Assembly: GCA_964632545.1 (NCBI GenBank)
Contig: CAZWBQ010000030.1
Span: 1 to 7,773 of the forward strand
Reading direction: 5' to 3'
From: UBA7398 sp964632545
GTDB lineage: Bacteria; Actinomycetota; Actinomycetes; Nanopelagicales; Nanopelagicaceae
DNA: 7,773 nt
How positions within the stretch are numbered: position 1 is the stretch's first letter; each line of letters opens with the position of its first letter. The notes beneath the pieces were generated by a model that made no database searches, was not told the origin of the DNA, and saw only the letters and a list, made by a program, of their open reading frames with translations. Positions 1 through 6,579 of this stretch are shown here, in pieces. The position numbers and the translations under genes were made by a program.

Positions 1-8
1 AAGCGTTA

Positions 9-13
9 CCTCT
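9..13 (-). promoter_or_regulatory. Possible ribosome binding site of a further operon gene beyond the left edge
   Basis: Immediately after the MFS stop codon (14-16), the minus strand reads AGAGG followed by 8 bases to the window edge. This is a good Shine-Dalgarno match with space for a start codon just outside. It suggests that another co-directional gene follows at operon spacing. The start codon itself is not visible. Confidence 0.35.
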
Positions 14-1183
14 TTATTCATACTTATTAGAGATCAGCGTAGAAGCTGCCAATAAACCCGCCAAGCCCAAAAAGACCGAACTAACCCCCATCGATCCAGC
101 CACGACTCCGGCCCCGACCGGCAAAATAAATTGGCCAACCCGATTTCCAGTTAATCGAAGTGAGATTGCCATGCCGCGTTCTTCTGGCGCAGAGGCGAGT
201 GAAACCCAAGCCATCGTTAACGGTTGCCCAATTCCTAACGCAAAGCCTGCTACCAAAATTATTGCTTCAATTATTAAAACATTCGTCGTAAAAATTAAAG
301 ATCCAATAGTTATCGTTGCTACTAAACCACTTAAAATCATGATTCGTTTAGAACCAAATCTTCTACTTAACTCCCCTAAAAATAGCCGTGACAACATTGA
401 TGCACCCGATCGAATCGCAAGAATTGTTCCAATTACAACAGGCGATAAATTATTCTCTTTGCCAAATAACGGTAAGAAAATTACTAATACATCAACGGTT
501 GATGAAACTGCCGCAGAAGTAAAGAGCGCGGACTTTAACCCTGGATTTTTAATTACTTCACGCGCTTTAACTTTATGATCGGATGCCGCAATTTTATCTG
601 CAATCGAAACTTTTAAGCTCTTAGTAAATAAGATAGGTAACACTCCAATAAAAGCTAGCACCGCTGAAACTAAAAACGCTGTAGCAGTTGACTTAGGAAG
701 TGAACCATTTGCACCACCAGTTATCCCACCAAGTAGCGAACCAACCATCTGTCCGAGCGATGCGCTAAAAGTGTAATAACCAAAATATTTATCATACGAA
801 CCTGGCTCGCTCCGATTCGCCATCATGGTCTGTCCACCAACCATCACAGCTAAATGACCAGAGCCAGCAATCGCGGTCAAGATTCCTAATACTAAATATG
901 AATTTGCATTAGATAATAAAACTCCAGTAACTAAAACCGTAATTCCGCCCCAAATTAAAAATTTTTTCTCACCTTTTTTTCCAACTAACCGTCCAAATGA
1001 GACCGCGAGCGCTATTGGCAAAATCGCATAAAGCGCACCTAAAACTCCGATTCCGGTTCCATCGAGACCTAGTTCAAGCCCGCGATAAGTAATCATCGGG
1101 CGAATTACATAAATAGCACCTTGCAAGAGCGCGGAATTAAAGAGCGTTAATAAAGCCCATCTTTGGATTGCTCCCGACCGCAT
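14..1183 (-). CDS. Major facilitator superfamily (MFS) permease, last visible gene of the TTT operon
   Basis: Integral membrane secondary transporter of 389 residues with about 12 hydrophobic segments, the normal MFS length. Two loop motifs typical of the fold are visible. GRLVGKKGEKK (residues 64-74) is motif A between helices 2 and 3, and LGELSRRFGSKR (269-280) is its counterpart in the second half. A polar central loop spans about 187-213. The stretch at 313-355 (GFALGIGQPLTMAW, then EERGMAISLR and GNRVGQFILP) resembles drug- or metabolite-type MFS_1 proteins. The ATG lies 5 bases after the tctA stop with only a weak purine-rich leader, so translational coupling to tctA is likely. The substrate cannot be read from sequence. 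Its place in the operon suggests the same or a related organic acid, or a product exported in exchange, but this is inference. The family call is secure. Confidence 0.9.
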   Translation of the reverse strand: MRSGAIQRWALLTLFNSALLQGAIYVIRPMITYRGLELGLDGTGIGVLGALYAILPIALAVSFGRLVGKKGEKKFLIWGGITVLVTGVLLSNANSYLVLGILTAIAGSGHLAVMVGGQTMMANRSEPGSYDKYFGYYTFSASLGQMVGSLLGGITGGANGSLPKSTATAFLVSAVLAFIGVLPILFTKSLKVSIADKIAASDHKVKAREVIKNPGLKSALFTSAAVSSTVDVLVIFLPLFGKENNLSPVVIGTILAIRSGASMLSRLFLGELSRRFGSKRIMILSGLVATITIGSLIFTTNVLIIEAIILVAGFALGIGQPLTMAWVSLASAPEERGMAISLRLTGNRVGQFILPVGAGVVAGSMGVSSVFLGLAGLLAASTLISNKYE

Positions 1184-1188
1184 CTTTA

Positions 1189-2691
1189 TTACTTTACAGT
1201 TTTAACGCGGGATTTCTTCACAAACTTAATCGCGGTAGGCGCCACCAAAACCAATATCAACGAGATGTATAAAATCTTTGAAAGTGGCGTTGCAATTAAG
1301 GTTCCATAATCGCCCGCGCTGATTTGCAAAGCTCTACGGAATTGCAACTCTAGGTTCGGTCCAAGAATTAAACCAAGAATTAAAGGTGTGATCGGCATAC
1401 CGAATCTACGGAATAGAAAGCCAACAACGCCAATCGCAAGCGCTACTTGCAAATCAAAGATAGATCCGTTGAGCGCATAAGCACCTAATAAGGCAAAGCA
1501 TGAGATACCCGCAAATAAATAAGGTCTAGGAATCTTTAATAATTGCACCCAGACTCGTACCAATGGCAAATTCATTACCAACAGCAAGGTATTTCCAATA
1601 AATAAGCTAGCGATCAAAGTCCAAATCAAATCTGGATTAGTTGCAAATAGCATCGGACCAGCTTCAATTTGATAAGTTTGAAAGGCCACCAAAATAACGG
1701 CGGCGGTCGCCGATGTTGGTAAACCTAAAGCTAATAGTGGAACTAGCGCACCAGCAGCATTTGCATTATTTGCAGCTTCCGGTCCCGCTACGCCTTCAAT
1801 CGCACCCTTACCAAATTCACCTGGGTATTTCGATAACTTCTTCTCTACTGAATAACTTAAAAAAGTTGGTACTTCTGAGCCACCTGCCGGAATAATTCCT
1901 AGCGGAAATCCAATTGCAGTTCCACGGAGCCAAGGCATCCAAGAACGACGCCAATCTTCGCGCGACATCAGCGCTTTACCCTTCATAGAAATAATGGTCC
2001 AGCCCGTATCTTTAAATCGGCTTGCAATATATAACGCTTCGCCTAACGCAAAAATTGAAACGATCACAATCACCGTTTCAATTCCTTCGCTCGCACTCAC
2101 ATTTCCAAATGCCAATCGCGTTAACCCGGACTGTAAATCTGCACCAACAAGTCCAAGCACTAACCCAATTGCTAACGAAATAAAGCCACGAATTTGGGAA
2201 GATCCAAGGAGCGATCCCACTGTTGTAAATGCCACCAACATCAAAGCTACATAATCAGCTGCGCCTACTTTGATCGCTAAATTCGCAATCTCCGGCGCTG
2301 CAAAAGCCAAAATCGCGGTCGCAATTGAGCCAGCAATAAAAGAACCAATCGCTGCGGTGGCTAACGCTGCCCCAGCACGACCACGCTTAGCCATCTGATT
2401 TCCTTCAAGAGCAGTCATCACTGACCCGCTCTCGCCAGGTGTATTTAATAAAATCGACGTAGTTGATCCGCCATACATCGCGCCGTAATAAATCGCTGCA
2501 AACATAATCAACGCTGATGATGGCGCAACCGTGTAAGTAATCGGTAGCAATAACGCAATTGCTAAAGCGGGCCCAATTCCAGGGAGCACGCCAACTAAAG
2601 TTCCTAAGAAAGTTCCCAACAAGCCAAAACCTAAATTAGTTAAAGTCAGTGCGCTAACAAAGCCATCCATCAAAGAGGAAACGTGGTTCAC
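1189..2691 (-). CDS. tctA: Tripartite tricarboxylate transporter large membrane subunit TctA
   Basis: Large permease subunit (500 residues, about 12 membrane segments; normal family length) of a TTT transporter. It translocates a carboxylate delivered by TctC, using an ion gradient. Family signatures are clear: GTLVGVLPGIGP (30-41), YYGAMYGGSTTSILLNTPGE (68-87), the FLSYSVEKKLSKYPGEFGKG block (277-296), GPEAANNANAAGALVPLLAL (303-322) and GLPTSATAAV (323-332), with RRFGMPITPLILGLILGPNLE near 428-448. The start is GTG at 2691, overlapping the tctB TGA stop by 4 bases (GTGA). An AAGGGG lies 5 bases upstream, inside the end of tctB, so the two subunits are translationally coupled. An in-frame ATG at codon 8 (MDGF) is a possible alternative start and matches where many homologues begin. 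The substrate (citrate, another di- or tricarboxylate, or an aromatic acid) is not determinable from this subunit. Confidence 0.95.
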   Translation of the reverse strand: MNHVSSLMDGFVSALTLTNLGFGLLGTFLGTLVGVLPGIGPALAIALLLPITYTVAPSSALIMFAAIYYGAMYGGSTTSILLNTPGESGSVMTALEGNQMAKRGRAGAALATAAIGSFIAGSIATAILAFAAPEIANLAIKVGAADYVALMLVAFTTVGSLLGSSQIRGFISLAIGLVLGLVGADLQSGLTRLAFGNVSASEGIETVIVIVSIFALGEALYIASRFKDTGWTIISMKGKALMSREDWRRSWMPWLRGTAIGFPLGIIPAGGSEVPTFLSYSVEKKLSKYPGEFGKGAIEGVAGPEAANNANAAGALVPLLALGLPTSATAAVILVAFQTYQIEAGPMLFATNPDLIWTLIASLFIGNTLLLVMNLPLVRVWVQLLKIPRPYLFAGISCFALLGAYALNGSIFDLQVALAIGVVGFLFRRFGMPITPLILGLILGPNLELQFRRALQISAGDYGTLIATPLSKILYISLILVLVAPTAIKFVKKSRVKTVK

Positions 2692-3182
2692 AAGATCCCC
2701 TTCAAGATGCCAGCCGGTAGATCAACGTGCAAATATCTAGTAAAAGTAAAATAAGTTATCACTGCGAATATCAAACCAATTAATAAAGTTTTAAAAAATT
2801 TTCGGTTGCCAAATGAAAAAGCAATTCCAACAAATACCACGGTACTAGCTAACACAAAGCCGCCATGTGTAATCAAAACTAAATAAGAAAAGAAAGAGAG
2901 GAAGACATATGCAAAGGACTTGTAATCAGATTTCTCAATTTTATCGCCGGGCTCTAGACCTTCTGGAATAGCGGTATTGCCACGAATTATTTGGATCGCA
3001 AGGATTATGCAAAGTATTACTAGAAAATATCCAATTAAGTATGGAAATAGATTTGGGCTTACCGCAATTTTTAAATTAGGTAGTTCGGTTCGGGAGGTAT
3101 CCCAGATAACTATTAGACCAAGCAGAAGGAGTGAACCCACGAATGCGAGTTCACTCCTTGCGCCTTCTTTCAATTTAAACAA
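2688..3182 (-). CDS. tctB: Tripartite tricarboxylate transporter small membrane subunit TctB
   Basis: Small membrane subunit, 164 residues with four predicted helices (about 13-27, 46-66, 92-123 with a break, and 131-149), as expected for TctB. It partners TctA in the membrane. Family marks include SPNLFPYLIGYFLVIL (42-57) before helix 2 and the C-terminal FTRYLHVDLPAGIL (147-160), like the usual F-x-R-x-L-x-V-x-L-P-x-G ending. A charged linker at about 68-89 joins the two halves. The chosen start is TTG at 3182, 24 bases after the tctC stop, with GGAG 4 bases upstream. The weak start codon and tight spacing suggest lower translation than tctC. A second in-frame TTG is codon 4, and a GTG at codon 15 follows an internal AAGGAG, but starting there would remove the N-terminal segment before helix 1. 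Codons 8-19 form a perfect inverted repeat. Confidence 0.9.
   Translation of the reverse strand: MFKLKEGARSELAFVGSLLLLGLIVIWDTSRTELPNLKIAVSPNLFPYLIGYFLVILCIILAIQIIRGNTAIPEGLEPGDKIEKSDYKSFAYVFLSFFSYLVLITHGGFVLASTVVFVGIAFSFGNRKFFKTLLIGLIFAVITYFTFTRYLHVDLPAGILKGIL
3126..3159 (-). repeat. Perfect 11-bp inverted repeat in the first codons of tctB
   Basis: Arms AAGGAGTGAAC (3126-3136) and GTTCACTCCTT (3149-3159) are perfectly complementary, with a 12-base spacer (3137-3148). In the tctB message this forms a stem with five G-C pairs at codons 8-19, starting about 23 bases after the TTG. The stem sequesters an internal AAGGAG. No U-tract follows, so it does not look like an intrinsic terminator. Confidence 0.75.
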
Positions 3183-3195
3183 ATTACTCCAGTTT

Positions 3196-3223
3196 AATTT
3201 AAACTCTTAGTAGAGTTTAAATT
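3196..3223 (-). repeat. Perfect 11-bp inverted repeat enclosing the tctC stop codon
   Basis: Arms AATTTAAACTC (3196-3206) and GAGTTTAAATT (3213-3223) are perfectly complementary around the 6-base loop 3207-3212. On the minus-strand RNA the loop holds the tctC UAA, and the 3' arm ends about 10 bases before the tctB ribosome binding site. The stem is AU-rich with two G-C pairs next to the loop and no trailing U-run, so it may be a processing or stability element rather than a terminator. Confidence 0.65.
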
Positions 3224-4325
3224 CTTTACCGAGTTTCAAAATTGCCGCAACTTCGGATTTGAACCAAGTTGTGAATGGAGTTCCAACTCGATATTCATCA
3301 ATCCATGACTTTGCTGTAAGCATCGCTTTCCATGAAGCTGTTCCATGTGCAGTATCGATGATTTTGAGCATGTTTAGGTAATCAGCAGCTGGAAGATCTG
3401 CTGGTGCCAAAAGTCCACGCCAGTTACCGAAAGTTAGATTGATGTTCTGTTGAATCAAAGTCTTACCTTTAACGACTGTAAGTGGCTTTGGCGATGTCAC
3501 TGCAAGTAAACGCATAGTTCCAGCAGCAACATACTTTGACCATTCAGAAGTTCCAGCAACGCCAGCAACTACGCGTCCTGCTAGTAGGTCTGGAGTAAGA
3601 GTTGCGCCACCTGAGTAAGCAACATAGTTCAAATCTGTTGCAGCAACGCCAATAGTTGCAGCGATCGTTGCGATAGTAATGTGGTCAACGCCACCAGGAT
3701 TACCGCCGCCAATTGCAGTCTTTGGGTTTGCTTTGATTACTGCAAGTAGATCATTAATTGTCTTAAGTTTAGAAGAAGATGGCACTGCAATAACTTCTGC
3801 TTCACGCAAGAACATTGCCAATGGCTTTGCATTAGTAACATCTAAAGTAGATTTACCAGTTGCTAATCCACCAGGCATCGCGTAACCAGTCATCGCCCAC
3901 ATATCTTTGCGATTCTTCTCGCCTTGAAAATATGCAATTCCAAGCGGTGCGTTTGCGAAATACTTAACGGTGTATGAACCGAGCAAACCTTCTGCTTTAA
4001 GCGCATCGCCAACTGCGATCGCTGTTGTTCCGTATCCGCCACCAATTGCTGATGATGATACAAATTCAATTGAAGTTAGTGGCTTAAGATCCTTATATCC
4101 CCAAACCAAAGTATCTTTTGCAGTTCCTAATGTTGCGGTCATGCAAATTAAATCTGAACCTTCAACACCACGGCCTGCTGAAACTAAACCAGCAGCAGCG
4201 CATTGCAATCCTGCTGCAGCTTTACCAATCGGCACTGCAGCACCATGTGCCGCAACAGTTCCGCTTGCGATAAGCGCAACGCTGGCAAGTACCGCGCCAA
4301 AACGAGTTCCAATCTTTTTATTCAT
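3207..4325 (-). CDS. tctC: Tripartite tricarboxylate transporter solute-binding protein TctC, with an extra N-terminal two-Cys segment
   Basis: Extracytoplasmic solute receptor of the TTT system, 372 residues against about 320-330 usually. Residues 1-30 are a Sec signal peptide (MNKK start, hydrophobic 10-26, likely Ala-x-Ala cleavage near 26-30). No lipobox cysteine is present. Residues 35-76 are an added segment with Cys42, Cys61 and Trp75, recalling the short C...G...C...LVW modules on secreted actinobacterial proteins. The TTT receptor fold follows: SIEFVSSSAIGGGYGTTA (85-102) in place of the usual P-F-x-x-G-G-x-x-D region, then the ligand-loop segment IGGGNPGGVDHITIA and NYVAYSGGATLTPDLLAGRV. 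The usual Asp that contacts the ligand in Bug-type receptors appears to be missing from the first loop (GGGYGTTA). The ATG start has a strong GGGGAG 8 bases upstream. It is the first and probably best-translated gene of the operon. Its ligand is not assignable. Confidence 0.9.
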   Translation of the reverse strand: MNKKIGTRFGAVLASVALIASGTVAAHGAAVPIGKAAAGLQCAAAGLVSAGRGVEGSDLICMTATLGTAKDTLVWGYKDLKPLTSIEFVSSSAIGGGYGTTAIAVGDALKAEGLLGSYTVKYFANAPLGIAYFQGEKNRKDMWAMTGYAMPGGLATGKSTLDVTNAKPLAMFLREAEVIAVPSSSKLKTINDLLAVIKANPKTAIGGGNPGGVDHITIATIAATIGVAATDLNYVAYSGGATLTPDLLAGRVVAGVAGTSEWSKYVAAGTMRLLAVTSPKPLTVVKGKTLIQQNINLTFGNWRGLLAPADLPAADYLNMLKIIDTAHGTASWKAMLTAKSWIDEYRVGTPFTTWFKSEVAAILKLGKEFKLY

Positions 4326-4333
4326 ATCTATTG

Positions 4334-4339
4334 CTCCCC
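4334..4339 (-). promoter_or_regulatory. Ribosome binding site of tctC
   Basis: GGGGAG on the minus strand, 8 bases before the tctC ATG. It is the best Shine-Dalgarno placement in the operon, compared with the TTG and GTG starts of tctB and tctA. Confidence 0.7.
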
Positions 4340-4373
4340 ATTAATGCCTCTCCGAGGGAAGAGACTTGGCGGA

Positions 4374-4402
4374 AATCTACCGTCTACTACAGAAATTCAC
4401 AG
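4374..4402 (-). promoter_or_regulatory. Candidate promoter of the tctCBA-MFS operon
   Basis: On the minus strand a TAGATT -10 candidate (4374-4379) is preceded by a 17-base spacer and CTGTGA (4397-4402), a weak -35 match. Transcription would begin near 4367 and give a leader of about 40 bases that includes the tctC ribosome binding site. This rests only on consensus resemblance within the 99-bp divergent region, and other AT-rich hexamers there are possible. Confidence 0.3.
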
Positions 4403-4406
4403 GTAC

Positions 4407-4424
4407 GGCTGACATCCTCCAGCC
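4407..4424. promoter_or_regulatory. Short inverted repeat and possible leaderless -10 before the glycosyltransferase
   Basis: GGCTG (4407-4411) and CAGCC (4420-4424) form a 5-bp inverted repeat ending directly at the ATG at 4425. Between them lies CATCCT (4413-4418), 6 bases before the ATG. That is the spacing expected of a leaderless -10, although the first T of TAnnnT is missing. No plus-strand Shine-Dalgarno is present. It could be an operator overlapping the promoter, or chance. Confidence 0.25.
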
Positions 4425-6314
4425 ATGAAAATACGTTCAAAATGGCACGGCGCTCTAGCCGCTCTCGGTATTGGCTCCTTATTTATCTACTTATGGGATT
4501 TACAGAAAGGCCAACGCTCGGAGTACTACGCCGCCATCGCCGTCTCGATGAGTAAGAACTTCTCAAACTTTTTCTTTGGCGCAATGGATCCAGCCGGCAC
4601 GGTAACGCTAGACAAAATTCCGGGCTCTTATTGGGTGCCTGCAATATTTGTAAAAATATTTGGTTTCTCAACGTGGTCAGTAAATACTCCAAATGCGATT
4701 GCCGCAACTGCAACAGTAATCATTTCCGCGATCACTGTAAAAAATCTTTACGGTAAAACTGCCGGACTCATCGCTGGCGCAATTGTCGCTACTACCCCAA
4801 TTCTTGCCGCAGTCGCACGTTCCAACCAACCGCAAACTTATTTCCTCTTAACGCTTTCCCTTGCTGCATTATTCGCAACTAAAGCGCTAGAGAATAACTC
4901 ACGCAAATATTTAATTATCTCAGGCGCTTGGATCGCACTTGGATTCCACACTTACATGCTAGAAGCTTGGGCGCTCTGGCCTGCTTTAATGTTTGCATAC
5001 GCATTTACCAACCAAAGTAAAATTCAAAAACTAAAAGATATTTTAATAGCTGGAATAACTTCACTTCTACTTTCTTTAACTTGGATCATCATCGTCACAA
5101 TTATCCCAGCATCACACCGCCCATATATCGGCGGTACTTACCACAACAATCCAATTGAAATGGTTTTCGGCTATAACGGCCTTGGTCGATTCAAAATTAC
5201 CACTCAAGAACTTTCTTCTTCAACTGATGATCCAACATTTCGATCCTTCACGCCACCTTTCGGAGGTCATGCCTCCATTAGTCGCCTCTTCAATCTTCAA
5301 GTGGGCGGTCAAATCGCGTGGCTAATTCCAACTGCAGTAATAGCCGTTTTAATCGCAATAATTTATAAAGAGCATAAAGCCATCACTGCCTTCTACGCCG
5401 GTTGGTTCGTTACATTCTTCGCAATGTTCTCTGCAGTCGGTGGCATTCACCAGTTCTATGTATCTTCCCTTGCGCTTCCTATTGGAGCGCTCATAGCTTC
5501 AGCAATTGCCATCGCTCGGAAAAAGAGCAGCACAAATGCAGAAATCGCCCTTCTTGCCACCACCGCAATCTGGGTTTTCTTTCTCGCTCATCGTTACACC
5601 AACTACATTTCGTGGGCGCCACTAGCGCAAGCGTTTTTTGCTGTCGCTGCAATTATTTTCTTAACTATTAAATTCAGCGATAGATTAAAATTTGTAATAC
5701 CAATTATCTTAATCTCCGCATTTACATTCACACCCGCACTTTGGGCGCTCGACACTCGTAACCACGCATCTGCAATTAACCCAATCGCAGGACCAGAAAT
5801 GGAAATGGGTGGTGGAATGGGCGGACCGCAAGGTTTTGATCGACATGATCGCAAACCACCACAAGGATTTAACTCAAACCAATTAAATCCAAATCAAATG
5901 GGACCACAAAACTTTAAAGTTCCTAATCAAGGGATGGTGGGCGGATTTAATCCATTTGGCAACGAAGATAATTCTGAGCTAATTAAATACTTACAATCAA
6001 ATCGCAATGGTGCTAAATATTTATTAGCAACTTTCGGTGGCATGTCCGCAGCTCCATTTATCACTGCTACTGGTGACAACATCCTGCCAATAGGTGGGTT
6101 TGATGGTCAAGATCCTTCACCAACACTCATTCAATTCCAGAAGTTAATAAATTCTGGAGAACTCAAATATATCCTTGTTGGAGGTAATGGAATGCGCCCA
6201 GGTAATAGCGTTAATAACGACTCTGATATTGTCACTTGGGTTAATGCAAATTGTCAAAGGGATACCGCCGCTCCCGGTAATAGTTTTATCTACACCTGCA
6301 GTAAAAAGTTCTAG
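4425..6314 (+). CDS. Polytopic membrane glycosyltransferase, GT39/PMT (ArnT/YkcB-like) family
   Basis: Membrane enzyme of 629 residues, expected to transfer a sugar from a polyprenyl-phosphate donor to an extracytoplasmic acceptor (protein, wall polymer or lipid). The catalytic half has about 12 helices. Family blocks are EYYAAIAVSMSKNFSNFFFG (33-52), DPAGTVTLDKIPGSYW (55-70), PASHRPYIGGTYHNN (228-242), VFGYNGLGRF (247-256), RLFNLQVGGQIAWLIP (287-302) and GWFVTFFAMFSAVGGIHQFY (326-345). Residues 456-515 are a Gly/Asn/Pro/Gln-rich linker (GGGMGG at 462-467), followed by a soluble domain at 516-629 (TFGGMSAAPFITATG, PIGGFDGQDPSPT, KYILVGGNG) ending with Cys610 and Cys625, as in actinobacterial YkcB-like proteins. 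The usual NNPD after helix 3 reads NQPQ (134-137). An in-frame TGA 15 bases upstream makes 4425 the first possible start. The donor and acceptor are unknown, and no partner polyprenyl-phosphate sugar synthase is in the window. Confidence 0.9.
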   Translation: MKIRSKWHGALAALGIGSLFIYLWDLQKGQRSEYYAAIAVSMSKNFSNFFFGAMDPAGTVTLDKIPGSYWVPAIFVKIFGFSTWSVNTPNAIAATATVIISAITVKNLYGKTAGLIAGAIVATTPILAAVARSNQPQTYFLLTLSLAALFATKALENNSRKYLIISGAWIALGFHTYMLEAWALWPALMFAYAFTNQSKIQKLKDILIAGITSLLLSLTWIIIVTIIPASHRPYIGGTYHNNPIEMVFGYNGLGRFKITTQELSSSTDDPTFRSFTPPFGGHASISRLFNLQVGGQIAWLIPTAVIAVLIAIIYKEHKAITAFYAGWFVTFFAMFSAVGGIHQFYVSSLALPIGALIASAIAIARKKSSTNAEIALLATTAIWVFFLAHRYTNYISWAPLAQAFFAVAAIIFLTIKFSDRLKFVIPIILISAFTFTPALWALDTRNHASAINPIAGPEMEMGGGMGGPQGFDRHDRKPPQGFNSNQLNPNQMGPQNFKVPNQGMVGGFNPFGNEDNSELIKYLQSNRNGAKYLLATFGGMSAAPFITATGDNILPIGGFDGQDPSPTLIQFQKLINSGELKYILVGGNGMRPGNSVNNDSDIVTWVNANCQRDTAAPGNSFIYTCSKKF

Positions 6315-6329
6315 TAGTTATTAATCAAA

Positions 6330-6545
6330 CTATCCGCGCAACTTCCGAATAATTTTACGTATTAAACCAATTAGAACGAGCAGAAATCCAACTGGCACCG
6401 TCAATGCCATGAACCAAATATATGTACCCGTCCCGCTGCTCTCATCCCACATCGATCCTCCTTGAAAGATTGATGCAAGAAAGGCCAGTAGAAGAGGTGA
6501 AAAGGTAATGATCAAGCCTGTACGTATGAAAGGAAAACGCTTCAT
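6330..6545 (-). CDS. Small two-helix membrane protein of unknown function
   Basis: A 71-residue protein with two hydrophobic segments (about 9-27 and 41-62), a polar loop between them (QGGSMWDESSGTG, 28-40) and a strongly basic C-terminus (IRKIIRKLRG). The positive-inside rule places both ends in the cytoplasm. I do not recognise a family. The reading frame stays open upstream to 6803, but that extension lies antisense to the neighbouring 123-residue gene and has low-complexity, non-protein-like content. I therefore chose ATG 6545, where TATTCT (6552-6557) stands exactly 6 bases upstream as expected for a leaderless start. It converges with the glycosyltransferase with 15 bases between stops, and no terminator hairpin is visible there. 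Confidence 0.7.
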   Translation of the reverse strand: MKRFPFIRTGLIITFSPLLLAFLASIFQGGSMWDESSGTGTYIWFMALTVPVGFLLVLIGLIRKIIRKLRG

Positions 6546-6551
6546 GGAGTG

Positions 6552-6557
6552 AGAATA
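6552..6557 (-). promoter_or_regulatory. Leaderless -10 element of the 71-residue gene
   Basis: TATTCT on the minus strand matches TAnnnT and ends 6 bases before the ATG at 6545, so the predicted transcript would begin at the start codon. No Shine-Dalgarno is present in the CACTCC that separates them. No good -35 was seen 16-18 bases upstream. Confidence 0.45.
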
Positions 6558-6567
6558 CGATGAGGCG

Positions 6568-6573
6568 TACCAT
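6568..6573 (+). promoter_or_regulatory. Leaderless -10 element of the 123-residue gene
   Basis: TACCAT matches TAnnnT and ends 6 bases before the ATG at 6580, mirroring the arrangement on the opposite strand 10 bp away. The intervening CCAGGT holds only a weak AGG that is too close to serve as a normal ribosome binding site. Confidence 0.45.
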
Positions 6574-6579
6574 CCAGGT

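Noticed and set aside
171..578. Plus-strand open frame opposite the MFS gene
   Set aside because: It is a shadow of the MFS coding strand: rich in Ile/Lys/Pro/Asn runs with no domain, no ribosome binding site and no membrane or soluble fold pattern.
4347..4357. CCTC/GAGG inverted repeat in the tctC leader
   Set aside because: Only 4-bp arms with a 3-base loop, which is expected by chance.
3970..4412. Plus-strand frames opposite tctC
   Set aside because: They mirror the codon periodicity of the strongly supported tctC gene, have Pro/Ala/Ser-biased content and no recognisable family.
6315..6329. Terminator between the glycosyltransferase and the 71-residue gene
   Set aside because: The 15-base gap and its flanks show no stable stem followed by T's.
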